Origin: JBMYYR01 sp965243605
GTDB lineage: Bacteria; Bacteroidota; Bacteroidia; Flavobacteriales; CAJXXR01
Assembly (NCBI GenBank): GCA_965243605.1
Contig: CBDEVQ010000002.1
Span: 1-21,669 of the forward strand
DNA length: 21,669 nt
Direction: 5' to 3'
Positions 8,105 to 16,339 of this stretch are shown here, piece after piece. The notes under the pieces are model-generated. The model saw only the letters and a program-made list of their open reading frames with translations. It did not search any database and was not told the origin of the DNA. The translations under genes were made by a program, and so were the position numbers. Every line of letters begins with the position of its first letter. The first letter of the stretch is position 1.

Positions 8105-9694
8105 ATGAAAGTTTTTAACATTATTATTTACCTTTTATTCGCTTTAGGTGAATTCACAGAATCATATGCTCAAATAACATCAAATTTTAATGTTGGAGCA
8201 CACTTTATCAACCCTGTTAACAGTAATTCGGACCAAGCAATTGTTTTATATTCATGCTCAAGTACGGATTCTTTAAGTCATATGTTTGAGATTAGTTTTG
8301 GGCTAGAAAATCATGATTCAACTTCAACCTATTTTCTATCAAAAACATATCAAATAAATCAGTATTCTTATTTATCAGGAACACATTATAAATATTTCTT
8401 TTACGATACATTAGATTTTTTTCATCCAACATATTTACATGATTTCCATATTATTGGAGGACAACATTACAAGGTGAATCAATCTTGGAAATTCAGTCAT
8501 TATTTAGCTGATTTTGAACAAGATTTAAACTTACCTTTTACATATGGAGTTACTGCTCCAAATGGACATTATCAAGATTCAGTAACTAACAATTGGCTTT
8601 ATGGGGGTGCATATGGTACATATACTTATTTTGGTATTGGTAAAAATATGGATTCAACTTTCTTGGATGCAGACTATATTGGAATGGAAGTCGATTTTGT
8701 TCGTTATACACCAGATGGTAATTGCGATTCTAATGCCATTAGTATAAACTATGAAGATTCTACGGGGTGGTATTTACCAAATTATGAAGAGCAGTATATG
8801 TATGCCATTCCAGAAGACTCAGTATTTCATGTTGAACGATTAATACAAACCGATAGTTTTGGGGCTGTGCATATTGGGAATACCCATACCTGCAATACGT
8901 ATTTCGACAACATTCGTCTTTATCCGGTATATAACCATTACATCTGCCAAGGGGATAGTTTAGAGATTAATGGAAACTTTGAATTTACCGAAGGCGTTTA
9001 TATAGATTCTTTGTTTACAGCTTTAGGGACCGACAGTATTATTGGTGTTCAACTTTTATTTAACGATTTAATTTATGGCGATACTTTAGAAGCTCTCATT
9101 TGTGAAGGGGAAAGTTATCAATTAAATGATACAATTATAGTTAGTAACTCTGGGCTATTTCCTTTTTTAACAACCACTGCACAAGGCTGTGATTCTATGT
9201 ATTACCTGAATTTAGACATTCAAACCAATACCATTGCCCTTGATATTACCAATACAAATAATGTACTGAGTTATGATAATCCACAAGTTGATTACACCTA
9301 CCAATGGATAAACGCATCTACAGGACAGCCTATTATTGGTGAAACATCATCTACTTTTTCTCCAGAGACAAATGGCGTGTATGCGGTGGAAGTTTATGAT
9401 GGATTGTGTTCAAAAACATCCAACAGTTCAACAACTTTTATTGGATTATCTGAGTTGGAAACACATATTACATGCACTCCTAACCCATTTACTAATATGA
9501 TTACTTTTTCATTTGGGAATGTATTACACAGTGGGACCATTGAAATATATGATGTAAACTCTAAGCAACTGGTTGAACAGACTTTTACAACATCAACAAA
9601 CATTTCCATAGATACTGAGTTTCTACCAAAGGGTATGTATATGGTGAATGTAAAAACAGATAAAGGGTTGTTCAGAAAGAAAATGATTAAATAA
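8105..9694 (+). CDS. T9SS-sorted surface protein, tandem copy 2
   Basis: A 529-aa protein with the same length and architecture as the copy at 6476: signal peptide, N-terminal beta-rich domain, two Cys-containing repeats, Ig-like segment and T9SS type A sorting domain. By hand alignment residues 1-30 differ at one position and residues 101-529 at about 18. Residues 31-100 differ at about 30 of 70. The gap between copies is 39 bp and combines the 3' flank of copy 1 with the 5' flank of copy 2. The last 80 residues differ at a single position. The pair looks like a recent tandem duplication with local diversification, or an older one homogenised by gene conversion everywhere but one segment. 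Ligand and role are unknown; surface binding is the likeliest role. Confidence 0.85.
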   Translation: MKVFNIIIYLLFALGEFTESYAQITSNFNVGAHFINPVNSNSDQAIVLYSCSSTDSLSHMFEISFGLENHDSTSTYFLSKTYQINQYSYLSGTHYKYFFYDTLDFFHPTYLHDFHIIGGQHYKVNQSWKFSHYLADFEQDLNLPFTYGVTAPNGHYQDSVTNNWLYGGAYGTYTYFGIGKNMDSTFLDADYIGMEVDFVRYTPDGNCDSNAISINYEDSTGWYLPNYEEQYMYAIPEDSVFHVERLIQTDSFGAVHIGNTHTCNTYFDNIRLYPVYNHYICQGDSLEINGNFEFTEGVYIDSLFTALGTDSIIGVQLLFNDLIYGDTLEALICEGESYQLNDTIIVSNSGLFPFLTTTAQGCDSMYYLNLDIQTNTIALDITNTNNVLSYDNPQVDYTYQWINASTGQPIIGETSSTFSPETNGVYAVEVYDGLCSKTSNSSTTFIGLSELETHITCTPNPFTNMITFSFGNVLHSGTIEIYDVNSKQLVEQTFTTSTNISIDTEFLPKGMYMVNVKTDKGLFRKKMIK

Positions 9695-9777
9695 TCCGAA
9701 TTGATTTGTTTAACTATAACTTATGATCTATTGGGAGCTATACTACTCAGAATGAAGTTTTACTTTAATAAATCGTT

Positions 9778-9892
9778 TGTCAGTTCGAGTAGTTTGCTAT
9801 GTTAGGAGGAAAGTGTATCGAGAATAGATTACTGATACGATTTAATAATGTTCGTTTTTACACACCCCTAACCCCTCTCAAAAGGGGAAGTT
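9778..9892 (+). repeat. 115-bp intergenic repeat, copy 1
   Basis: This begins TGTCAGTTCGAG, has GTGTATCGAGAA in the middle and ends with a hairpin, CCCCT-CTCAAA-AGGGG, before AAGTT. It is about 85% identical to the unit at 9897-10011. From memory, both the 'CAGTTCGAG...TATCGAGAA' block and the 'CCCCTAACCCCT...AGGGGAA' block recur between genes in Flavobacteriaceae genomes, so this is probably a dispersed non-coding repeat. Confidence 0.75.
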
Positions 9893-9896
9893 GAAA

Positions 9897-10011
9897 TGTC
9901 AGTTCGAGAGGTTTACGACGTAAGAAGAAAAGTGTATCGAGAACAGATTATTTGTACAATTTAATCGTGTTCGTTTTTACACACCCCTAACTCCTCTCAA
10001 GAGGGGAAGTT
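9897..10011 (+). repeat. 115-bp intergenic repeat, copy 2
   Basis: Same length and layout as the copy at 9778-9892, in direct orientation and separated by 4 bp, with about 17 differences. Its hairpin reads CTCCTC-TCAA-GAGGGG. The changes add a C-G pair and introduce one G.U pair, so the stem is preserved despite substitutions. Confidence 0.75.
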
Positions 10012-10221
10012 ATACTGAATACGAATATCTATGTAACATTAGACGAAAAGTGTCGCAATAATGATATTATCTATTCCACACAGGACCTTATTCTATTGTA
10101 AAACCATATAACACAGTTATCTAATAAATTCCATTTTCCATTCATGGATCTAATATTACCATTCGTCGGAATGAAGGTGTTCATGAGGTGTTTACCTCCA
10201 TTTATTACCTTAAACTGTTGC
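10012..10221. other. Intergenic region, no gene seen
   Basis: This is the remainder of the 578-bp gap between 9694 and 10273. GACGAAAAGTGTCGC at 10042-10056 weakly resembles the middle of the 115-bp repeats and may be a decayed third copy. A small stem, GAGGT-GTTT-ACCTC, lies around 10185-10198. No ORF with coding character was found. Confidence 0.35.
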
Positions 10222-10229
10222 TATATTTG
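10222..10229 (+). promoter_or_regulatory. -7 promoter element of the 187-aa secreted protein gene
   Basis: TATATTTG exactly matches the Bacteroidota -7 consensus TAnnTTTG and lies 43 nt before the start codon at 10273. The A-rich leader (AAAACAAAGTTTAACAACAA) between them is typical of well-expressed flavobacterial genes. No clear TTTG was seen at -33. Confidence 0.55.
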
Positions 10230-10272
10230 TAATGTAATCAAAAACAAAGTTTAACAACAAAAACAAAACAAG

Positions 10273-10836
10273 ATGAAAAAGTTTGCATTAACATTAGGAT
10301 TAGCATTAGTAGGTACAATGGCATTTGCTCAAGACGATCAAGATGATAGTCACCAAATTTCTTTCGCTATTCCAGCAACGAGTATCTTAGATATTGAAGG
10401 ACCTGGAGGAAACAACGGAATTAACTTTACTCCAGAAGCAATTACTGAGGCTGGTAATGCATTCGACTTCAATTTATCTAACTCAGCACTTTGGTTAAAC
10501 TACTCTAACATTAAAGCCAGTGCAGAAACTACAAGAAAAGTTACTGTAGGAATGACGAACGATTTACCAACAGGAATGACTCTAACGGTTGCTGCTGGAT
10601 CAGATGCTGGAAACGGGAATGGAGTAAAAGGAACACCTAATGCTTCTGCTATTACGTTAGCAAACGGATCTTCTTCTACTATTATTACTGGAATTGGAAG
10701 TGCTTATACTGGAAACGGTATTAACAACGGACATCAGTTAACATATAACTTATCGTTTGATGATGCAGAATTTCAAACATTAAGTGCAGACCTTAACGAA
10801 TCAGTTACTATTACATATACTATTGCAGACGAATAA
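10273..10836 (+). CDS. Small secreted beta-rich protein of unknown function
   Basis: A 187-aa protein with a textbook signal peptide (MKKFALTLGLALVGTMAFA-Q), giving a mature protein of about 168 residues. The mature part is acidic, rich in Ser, Thr, Asn and Gly, and has alternating hydrophobic strand-like segments (ISFAIPATSILDIEG, ALWLNYSNI, KVTVGM, LTYNLSF, SVTITYTIADE). This suggests a beta-sandwich. There is no T9SS domain, lipobox cysteine or catalytic motif; in fact it has no cysteine. It stands alone, with its own promoter upstream and a strong terminator at 10855-10899, so it is a monocistronic unit and may be abundant. It resembles conserved hypothetical secreted proteins of flavobacteria. 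A fimbrial or other structural surface role is possible but unproven. Confidence 0.8.
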   Translation: MKKFALTLGLALVGTMAFAQDDQDDSHQISFAIPATSILDIEGPGGNNGINFTPEAITEAGNAFDFNLSNSALWLNYSNIKASAETTRKVTVGMTNDLPTGMTLTVAAGSDAGNGNGVKGTPNASAITLANGSSSTIITGIGSAYTGNGINNGHQLTYNLSFDDAEFQTLSADLNESVTITYTIADE

Positions 10837-10854
10837 AATGATTCATTTATTATA

Positions 10855-10899
10855 AACATAAAAAGGCTGAACATAATGTATGTTCAGCCTTTTTATGTT
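10855..10899. terminator. Strong bidirectional hairpin terminator
   Basis: A perfect 20-bp stem (core AAAAAGGCTGAACAT / ATGTTCAGCCTTTTT) with loop AATGT lies between convergent genes ending at 10836 (+) and 10915 (-). A/T tracts flank both sides. Confidence 0.92.
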
Positions 10900-10914
10900 A
10901 AAAAAAATCGGAAT

Positions 10915-13629
10915 TTAAAGATTATACTTCAAGGTTACAATCCAATATCTTGGCTGTACCACATACTCTGTGGTAGTTGAATAGTTCTCGGTAAAAGAAC
11001 TGTTATTAATCGATTTTGTATCCAATATATTCGTAATTCCCAATCTATATTCCCAAGGACTATCCTCTTTGTTATAGTATAAATCCGCATTTAAAAACTG
11101 ATATGTATTTAAACTTCTTTCTTCATCAGAATAATTATAAAAACTATAATCTGATGTGAATGTTAGATTTTTAAACAAAATTGTTTCCATTTTTAAAAAT
11201 GGTCGATTGGTTGTAAATCTATTGGTTGCCCTATTATTTTCAATATCATCAACAATATGTTGGTATCCAATTTCAAAATTTGGTCCTTTATCAAATGTCG
11301 TTTGAACACTAGCCTGATGACGCTGAGTTATAGATCTAGACTTTGTTACCTTATCGTTTAATACATTATAATTGTTGTTAAAGCTTAGTCTACTGTTTAA
11401 TCTTAGTTTAAACTTCCCAAACGATTTATCTATACGCCCAAAAGTACTCAAACTTTCATCTGCAACCGTTGAGTTTAAAGGAACAGACGCTGCATTAATT
11501 CCATCAAACACTAAACTATTTTTAATAGGATCTTGTTTATTGATGTAGGTAATGTTCGCATTTACATTCGTTCCGTTATAAAAACTAAAACTGTTATAAC
11601 TTAATCTCCACGTATCATATAGTCCGTGTTGAATTTCTCTATTTCCTTGATACAAACTATTGTAATTGTTTAATACATATCCTTCAGCAAATGTGTAAAC
11701 ATCGGCATATTGTGCAACTCTATTATAGGTTAAACGTAGAGTTTCTGATTTCTTAAACGAATAATTAATAAACAGATTAGGAGATAATAAGGTTAAATTC
11801 TCTGAATGATCAGTACCATCTTGAGTATTGTTCACACGGTATTTATGCAAAGTAAGGGCAGGGTTTAATATAAATTTCCCTTTTAAAATTCTATAACTCG
11901 CTCCTAAATATGAATCCGAGAATGAATACTCTGCATCGTTATTAAATTGAGGAGCATCAAAATCTACATTTTCATTGTTGTCTAAAGTCTGAAACATCCC
12001 TGTATTATACGATTGAGTCGTATACAGCTGCCCTCCTGTAAAGGTTAGATTACTCTTTTTATTTAGGATATAATAATAATCCAATTTCACATCCACCTTA
12101 TTGGTTTTAATTGTTTTATCTTGATTTAAACCATAATCAGTTTGATTAAGTTGGTATGGAAATGTATTATAGAAAGGTAAATCTGTTTCTGGGTTATCTA
12201 TATCATAAAACGTGGACGAATATAAAGGGGTTTCTTTCGCATAATAGTGTTGCAATTGAGCCGATAATATATCCTCATTCTTTAACGTATAGTATGCATT
12301 TGCATTTTGCTGTATAGAATAAGGCTGATCTTCTTTAATTTCGTCTATTGTATTATTTACATCGTTATAAATAGAAGTCAATCTAGATTCTTCAGTCTGA
12401 TCTGATAGCTTTCCAAATACATCATAATTCACTTGTAAACGAGAATTTGGTTTATATGCTAAACTTAGCTTCCCTAATCCCAATTGATTATTTTGAACAA
12501 CTTCTTTATCTGAATTTTCTATAATTCCATCATTAATATAGGCTGTATTTTTATATTCTTGTAAGGTATTTTCTGTCCCAGAGTAAATAAAAAATCCATT
12601 AAGATCTAAGCCTTCTTTAAGTTGATACTCAAAATTCACAGCTCCAAATCTTGTATTTATCTCTTTGGCTCTATTATCCCTTAAGAAAGAAAATCCTAAA
12701 TTATCTGAGGTAAGGTTTAAAGCTGTTCCTGTTGAGCTGTTCATATTCCTGAACCCTCCAGTAAAGTTAAAATAGTCTCTTCTGGTAAAAGGAATTTCTC
12801 CAATATTATTGACATCCGTAATAATATTAATACTTTTTTTAGGGCTGTAATAAAACAATTTAGGGTGAATTAAATGTCTACCATCACCACCTGCTCCGGC
12901 TGTAATATCTCCGAACCAAAAATTCTTCTTTCCTTTCTTTAATTTAATGTTCAGCGCAATGTTATCCTGATTATTGGAAACGTTTTTAAGCTGACCTACT
13001 TCGGAAAAGTTTTTAAGGACTTCAATTTTTTCAACGGCATCAGAAGGTATATTTTCGACTGCTAATTTAGAATCGCCATCAAAAAATTCTTTTCCTTCTA
13101 CCATCACTTTTTGAACGGCTTTACCTTCTACTTCAATTTCTCCATCGTCGTTAACTTCAACTCCTGGTAATTTTTTCAGAATATCCCCTAATTTTTTCTC
13201 GGTTCCATTTTCAAAATCTTCGGCGTGGTATACAATAGAATCTCCTTTTACTATAATAGGAATATCTGTAGCTAATACAACCTCCCCTAAGGTATTTTCC
13301 AATTCTGAAAGCGTAATATCCCTTGTGAAATCCTGACTACTTTCTGTTAAAGAAACAATACTCGTATCGGATTTAAAACCGATAAAACTTGCTCTTATAT
13401 TATATGTTTCATTCGTTTTTAAAGTAAGCTTATAGGCACCTTGGGCATTTGTAATACCGTAAGATTCCATTTTATTACCGTCCGAATTAAATGCTATTAT
13501 GTTAGCCGATTGTAAGGGTTTTCCAAGATCGTCAGAAATTACCCCCGTAAGTTTAACTATATTTTGAGCAAATGCAAAAGGCATTATTAAAAATAGAGTG
13601 ATCCAGATTATTGGTTTTATCGTTCTCAT
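10915..13629 (-). CDS. Outer-membrane beta-barrel receptor with carboxypeptidase-regulatory and plug-like domains
   Basis: A 904-aa outer-membrane protein. It has a signal peptide (residues 1-21, ending FAFA-Q). Residues 25-105 form a carboxypeptidase-D-regulatory-like beta-sandwich (VKLTGVISDDLGKPLQSANI... FIGFKSDT). Residues about 115-232 form a TonB-plug-like region with the recognisable block LGDILKKLPGVEVNDDGEIEVEGK and VEGKEFFDGD. The rest is a 22-strand-type barrel ending YWIVTLKYNL. This matches the Bacteroidota 'TonB-dependent receptor / outer membrane beta-barrel family' proteins. Its ATG overlaps the stop of the upstream GLPGLI gene by one base (TAATG), so translation is probably coupled and the products may work together. 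The substrate cannot be read from sequence. It is not a SusC with a SusD partner, since none is adjacent. Confidence 0.88.
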   Translation of the reverse strand: MRTIKPIIWITLFLIMPFAFAQNIVKLTGVISDDLGKPLQSANIIAFNSDGNKMESYGITNAQGAYKLTLKTNETYNIRASFIGFKSDTSIVSLTESSQDFTRDITLSELENTLGEVVLATDIPIIVKGDSIVYHAEDFENGTEKKLGDILKKLPGVEVNDDGEIEVEGKAVQKVMVEGKEFFDGDSKLAVENIPSDAVEKIEVLKNFSEVGQLKNVSNNQDNIALNIKLKKGKKNFWFGDITAGAGGDGRHLIHPKLFYYSPKKSINIITDVNNIGEIPFTRRDYFNFTGGFRNMNSSTGTALNLTSDNLGFSFLRDNRAKEINTRFGAVNFEYQLKEGLDLNGFFIYSGTENTLQEYKNTAYINDGIIENSDKEVVQNNQLGLGKLSLAYKPNSRLQVNYDVFGKLSDQTEESRLTSIYNDVNNTIDEIKEDQPYSIQQNANAYYTLKNEDILSAQLQHYYAKETPLYSSTFYDIDNPETDLPFYNTFPYQLNQTDYGLNQDKTIKTNKVDVKLDYYYILNKKSNLTFTGGQLYTTQSYNTGMFQTLDNNENVDFDAPQFNNDAEYSFSDSYLGASYRILKGKFILNPALTLHKYRVNNTQDGTDHSENLTLLSPNLFINYSFKKSETLRLTYNRVAQYADVYTFAEGYVLNNYNSLYQGNREIQHGLYDTWRLSYNSFSFYNGTNVNANITYINKQDPIKNSLVFDGINAASVPLNSTVADESLSTFGRIDKSFGKFKLRLNSRLSFNNNYNVLNDKVTKSRSITQRHQASVQTTFDKGPNFEIGYQHIVDDIENNRATNRFTTNRPFLKMETILFKNLTFTSDYSFYNYSDEERSLNTYQFLNADLYYNKEDSPWEYRLGITNILDTKSINNSSFTENYSTTTEYVVQPRYWIVTLKYNL

Positions 13630-14471
13630 TAGTGTCCTCCTCCTACTCTACCTCTATGGCGATTACGCATTTGCTGTCTTACTTCTTCCGTTTTTATTTT
13701 CATGATCTCATCAAACTCATCCTGAGAAACTTGTTTACCACCTTTAGGGGCATCTACTTTTTGAGGTTCTCCTTTATCTAACTCTACACGAGTACACAAA
13801 ATGGTAAGATGTGCGGATTGAACCTCTAATATTAACCCAGGCAATCCATAAAATTTATCTGGACCTTGATTTATTGGAATATCTAAGGTAAACCAAGCTG
13901 TAACTTCAGTTTCCTTTTTCAAATCTTCCATTTCAGGGCGTTGTTCACCTTGATTACCCCTTCCGAATGGAACTTCAGGGAGTACAAATTGTTTTGTTTT
14001 AGCTGTTGCTTTAAAACATGTGTACTGTCCTATCATTTTTAATTCATCCGTAACCTCCCACTCTAAATTTTCTAAACTATCCACTATAGAAAATGGTTTT
14101 CCATAAATATCTCGTTTATTAATATAGGTGTCGTCGGTTGTATTTTTGTAGAAATCACCAGAACTTTGGTTAAACATAGCTTTCATCATAACTCTATGAT
14201 TTCTTCCCATATCAGAACCTTGTTCTAACTCTTCTTCTTCGGAATAAATAGATTCATTATTGTTAAATATCAACTCAAATTCATTGGTAGACATATCATT
14301 CATGAATTTCTTCATTCTCGCTTTACGGTCTTCAGGAATTTGTCTATTCCCAAAATCCATATTAACCGTAGATTTGGCTGTGTAAGAAGCTTTTCCTGAA
14401 AGCGTTTGCGCCCATATTGTTTGTCCTAAAGAACTTAATAAAATGGCTGTGGTAAGTATAATTTTCTTCAT
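13629..14471 (-). CDS. GLPGLI family protein
   Basis: A 280-aa exported protein with signal peptide (ending IWA-Q at about 21-22). The family hallmark GLPGLI is present exactly at residues 209-214 (FYGLPGLILEV). It is preceded by the usual 'W..TDELK.IG.Y.C.KA' block (138-156) and 'VTAWFTLDIPINQGP' (190-204). The C-terminus is basic and Gly/His-rich (RNRHRGRVGGGH). The function of GLPGLI proteins is not established; they are secreted or periplasmic and often sit next to outer-membrane receptors. Here the stop codon overlaps the start of the beta-barrel receptor gene, a strong operon signal. Length is within the usual family range. Confidence 0.92.
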   Translation of the reverse strand: MKKIILTTAILLSSLGQTIWAQTLSGKASYTAKSTVNMDFGNRQIPEDRKARMKKFMNDMSTNEFELIFNNNESIYSEEEELEQGSDMGRNHRVMMKAMFNQSSGDFYKNTTDDTYINKRDIYGKPFSIVDSLENLEWEVTDELKMIGQYTCFKATAKTKQFVLPEVPFGRGNQGEQRPEMEDLKKETEVTAWFTLDIPINQGPDKFYGLPGLILEVQSAHLTILCTRVELDKGEPQKVDAPKGGKQVSQDEFDEIMKIKTEEVRQQMRNRHRGRVGGGH

Positions 14472-14529
14472 AAGTAAAAACTATACACACCTATAAAAAA
14501 TAGATATGCACAGCATAAGTAATTGAGGG

Positions 14530-14793
14530 TTATTTAATGACTAATACAGAGCGAGGTGGAGTAACAACAATAAATTTACCGCCTTGGCCAATATAATAAT
14601 GGTTATTGACCTTATAGTATTTTACGTGTTTATAGGGTATTACCTTGTAGATTGCAGGTAATCGATTAATAGAATGTGTTGCTGCTATTCTTTTTTTCTT
14701 TTTACAATTACGATGACCATTGTGGGCTTGAACCGTAAATGAAAATAGCAAGCTAAATACACCCAGCATCCAAATGTGTTTTAAATTTGTCAT
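14530..14793 (-). CDS. Small secreted basic protein, DUF6515-like
   Basis: An 87-aa protein with signal peptide (residues 1-23, ending VQA-H) and a mature part rich in Lys, His and Tyr. The C-terminal YYKVNNHYYIGQGGKFIVVTPPRSVLV resembles the short 'YY..G.FY...GG.Y.VV.PP.G..V' module of DUF6515-type proteins; the match is by eye and only moderate. The start is set by the signal peptide. It lies 58 bp upstream of the GLPGLI gene on the same strand and may belong to the same operon. The HNGHRNCKKKKR segment just after the cleavage site could bind metal or a polyanion, but that is speculation. Confidence 0.65.
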   Translation of the reverse strand: MTNLKHIWMLGVFSLLFSFTVQAHNGHRNCKKKKRIAATHSINRLPAIYKVIPYKHVKYYKVNNHYYIGQGGKFIVVTPPRSVLVIK

Positions 14794-15009
14794 AAGCTGT
14801 TTCGTTTACAACCAAAAACAAGTATACCAAGTCACCTGCTTCTGATAAGGTTAATGTCTGAAACAAATCTCTTAAAAGCCACTTAAATAAAAAAAAACTA
14901 TAGAGGAACGCAGGAATAAAATAGAAGTAAAGTGATATTTACTCTATTAACGCCTTTTTTAGAATGATCATAAAATTACTCGATTATATTACTCGGGTTT
15001 AGGTTATTA
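14794..15009. other. Intergenic region, no gene seen
   Basis: A 216-bp AT-rich gap between the permease gene and the small secreted protein gene. On the minus strand TATACTTG near 14822-14829 is one mismatch from a -7 element. No convincing terminator for the permease gene was found; ATTACTCG occurs twice close together near 14972-14996. Confidence 0.3.
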
Positions 15010-16251
15010 TTAATTACCGAATCTTAATATTTTAACTGGACGAATATATTTTATAAATAAAGACGGAATTAACAAAACAATTAAACTAATACCAATTATT
15101 GATATGTTTAATGCTAATACATCTATTAATGTAATGTGAATAGGAACGTGCGCTACGTGATAACTTTCTTCGTCTAATGGTATAATTTTATATTGGTATT
15201 GAATGTAGCAAATTCCTAATCCAATAATATTACCTATAAACAATCCTTTAGATACCAAATACATCATATAATAAAGAAAAACGGATCTTAAACTCTTATT
15301 ATTCATCCCAAGAGATTTTAAGACACCGATCATTTCTGTACGCTCTAAAATACTTATTAATATTGTTGATATCATATTAATAGAGGCTACTAAACCTATT
15401 ATGACCAATAGTATGTAAATATTTGTATCAAACATATCTATCCAAACAAACATATTTGGATAAATACTTCTTATTTGTCTCGCTCTCAACTCAACAGGCA
15501 GTAGATCCGATATTTGAAAATTAATATTATCAATATCATCATAATTATTAATATTAATTTCCCAAGCGGCAAATTCACCTGCTTTCCAACGGTTAAGCTT
15601 TTGAACCACTCTTAAATCTCCATAGATATAAATATCATCAAATTCAACAACACCAACATTATAGATTCCTACGATGGTTAATTTTCGAACTCTTTGTTTT
15701 TGATTTTCTTGATCGATAATAAACATAAAGATATTATCGTTAAGCGAATACCCCATTTTTTTGGCTAAACGCTTAGATATTAATATCTCCTTACTTCCTC
15801 TTTTATCATCAATTTTTAAGTTCGGAAACCTTCCGCTTTCTAAATACCCTTCAAATGCTCCCCAACCAAATGATTGATCGTATCCTTTAAAAACAACGGG
15901 GTTTACTTCGGTACCATTCTTTATTAAGGCTGACTGATAAGCTACTTTGTGAAAACTCGTAATGTAGTCTTCGTTTTCAAAATGTGTTTCTAAGATAGAA
16001 TCAGGCGAAATTGGGATATAATCAAATTTTGAATAATAGTCTAAATGTGATATTTGAATAGGACTTGCATAAACCTGCATTTTAGTACGAATAGTATGTT
16101 CTAACCCCTTACCAGTAGCAATAGCCAAGATTAAAACAATAATTCCAATAGCAATAGAAGCAACAGAAACCCTAATAATAGGTTTAGATGTACTATCCTT
16201 TTCGAGTTTGGACTTGATTAACTTTTTGGCTAATAAAAATGGTGTATTCAC
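15010..16251 (-). CDS. LolE/FtsX-type ABC transporter permease
   Basis: An inner-membrane permease of about 413 aa. One N-terminal transmembrane segment (ASIAIGIIVLILAIATGKGLE) is followed by a large periplasmic domain. Three C-terminal segments follow (IYILLVIIGLVASINMIS; the YYMMYLVSKGLFIGNIIGL region; LNISIIGISLIVLLIPSLF), the MacB-core plus FtsX layout of LolC/LolE. The cytoplasmic loop SILERTEMIGVLKSLGMNNKSLRSVF is the characteristic coupling motif. LolC/E proteins release lipoproteins from the inner membrane with LolD ATPase; neither LolD nor LolA is in the window. I prefer the GTG at 16249-16251 because flavobacterial homologues begin 'MNxxxxIAKRLI', matching (M)NTPFLLAKKLI. An in-frame ATG at 16291-16293 would add 14 residues with no family match. 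Confidence 0.85.
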   Translation of the reverse strand: MNTPFLLAKKLIKSKLEKDSTSKPIIRVSVASIAIGIIVLILAIATGKGLEHTIRTKMQVYASPIQISHLDYYSKFDYIPISPDSILETHFENEDYITSFHKVAYQSALIKNGTEVNPVVFKGYDQSFGWGAFEGYLESGRFPNLKIDDKRGSKEILISKRLAKKMGYSLNDNIFMFIIDQENQKQRVRKLTIVGIYNVGVVEFDDIYIYGDLRVVQKLNRWKAGEFAAWEININNYDDIDNINFQISDLLPVELRARQIRSIYPNMFVWIDMFDTNIYILLVIIGLVASINMISTILISILERTEMIGVLKSLGMNNKSLRSVFLYYMMYLVSKGLFIGNIIGLGICYIQYQYKIIPLDEESYHVAHVPIHITLIDVLALNISIIGISLIVLLIPSLFIKYIRPVKILRFGN

Positions 16252-16339
16252 AAATAAAAATTTCTCAAATATAATTAAATTAATACGCAACACGTATCCG
16301 TTTACGCGTCTTTTATAAGATTAATTATTAAGCATAAAA

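Larger units (their letters stand above)
6451..9714 (+). repeat. Tandem gene duplication, about 1.63-kb unit
   Basis: Two head-to-tail units contain the 529-aa genes plus short flanks. The 5' flanks share TTCAACC (6451-6457 and 8080-8086) and the palindrome AATACGTATT (6462-6471 and 8091-8100). The 3' flanks share TCCGAATTGA followed by TTGTT (8066 onward and 9695 onward). The sequence after copy 2 reads TTTAACT where the unit junction reads TTCAACC, so the breakpoint is probably at this short homology. Confidence 0.8.

Noticed and set aside
7669..8121. 150-codon open frame antisense to tandem copy 1, with a similar antisense frame (9394-9609) in copy 2
   Set aside because: It lies wholly opposite a strong coding region, has no signal peptide or domain of its own, and the copies resemble each other only because the sense genes do.
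9778..10011. Possible CRISPR-like array
   Set aside because: There are only two 115-bp units with a 4-bp gap, no spacers and no cas genes.
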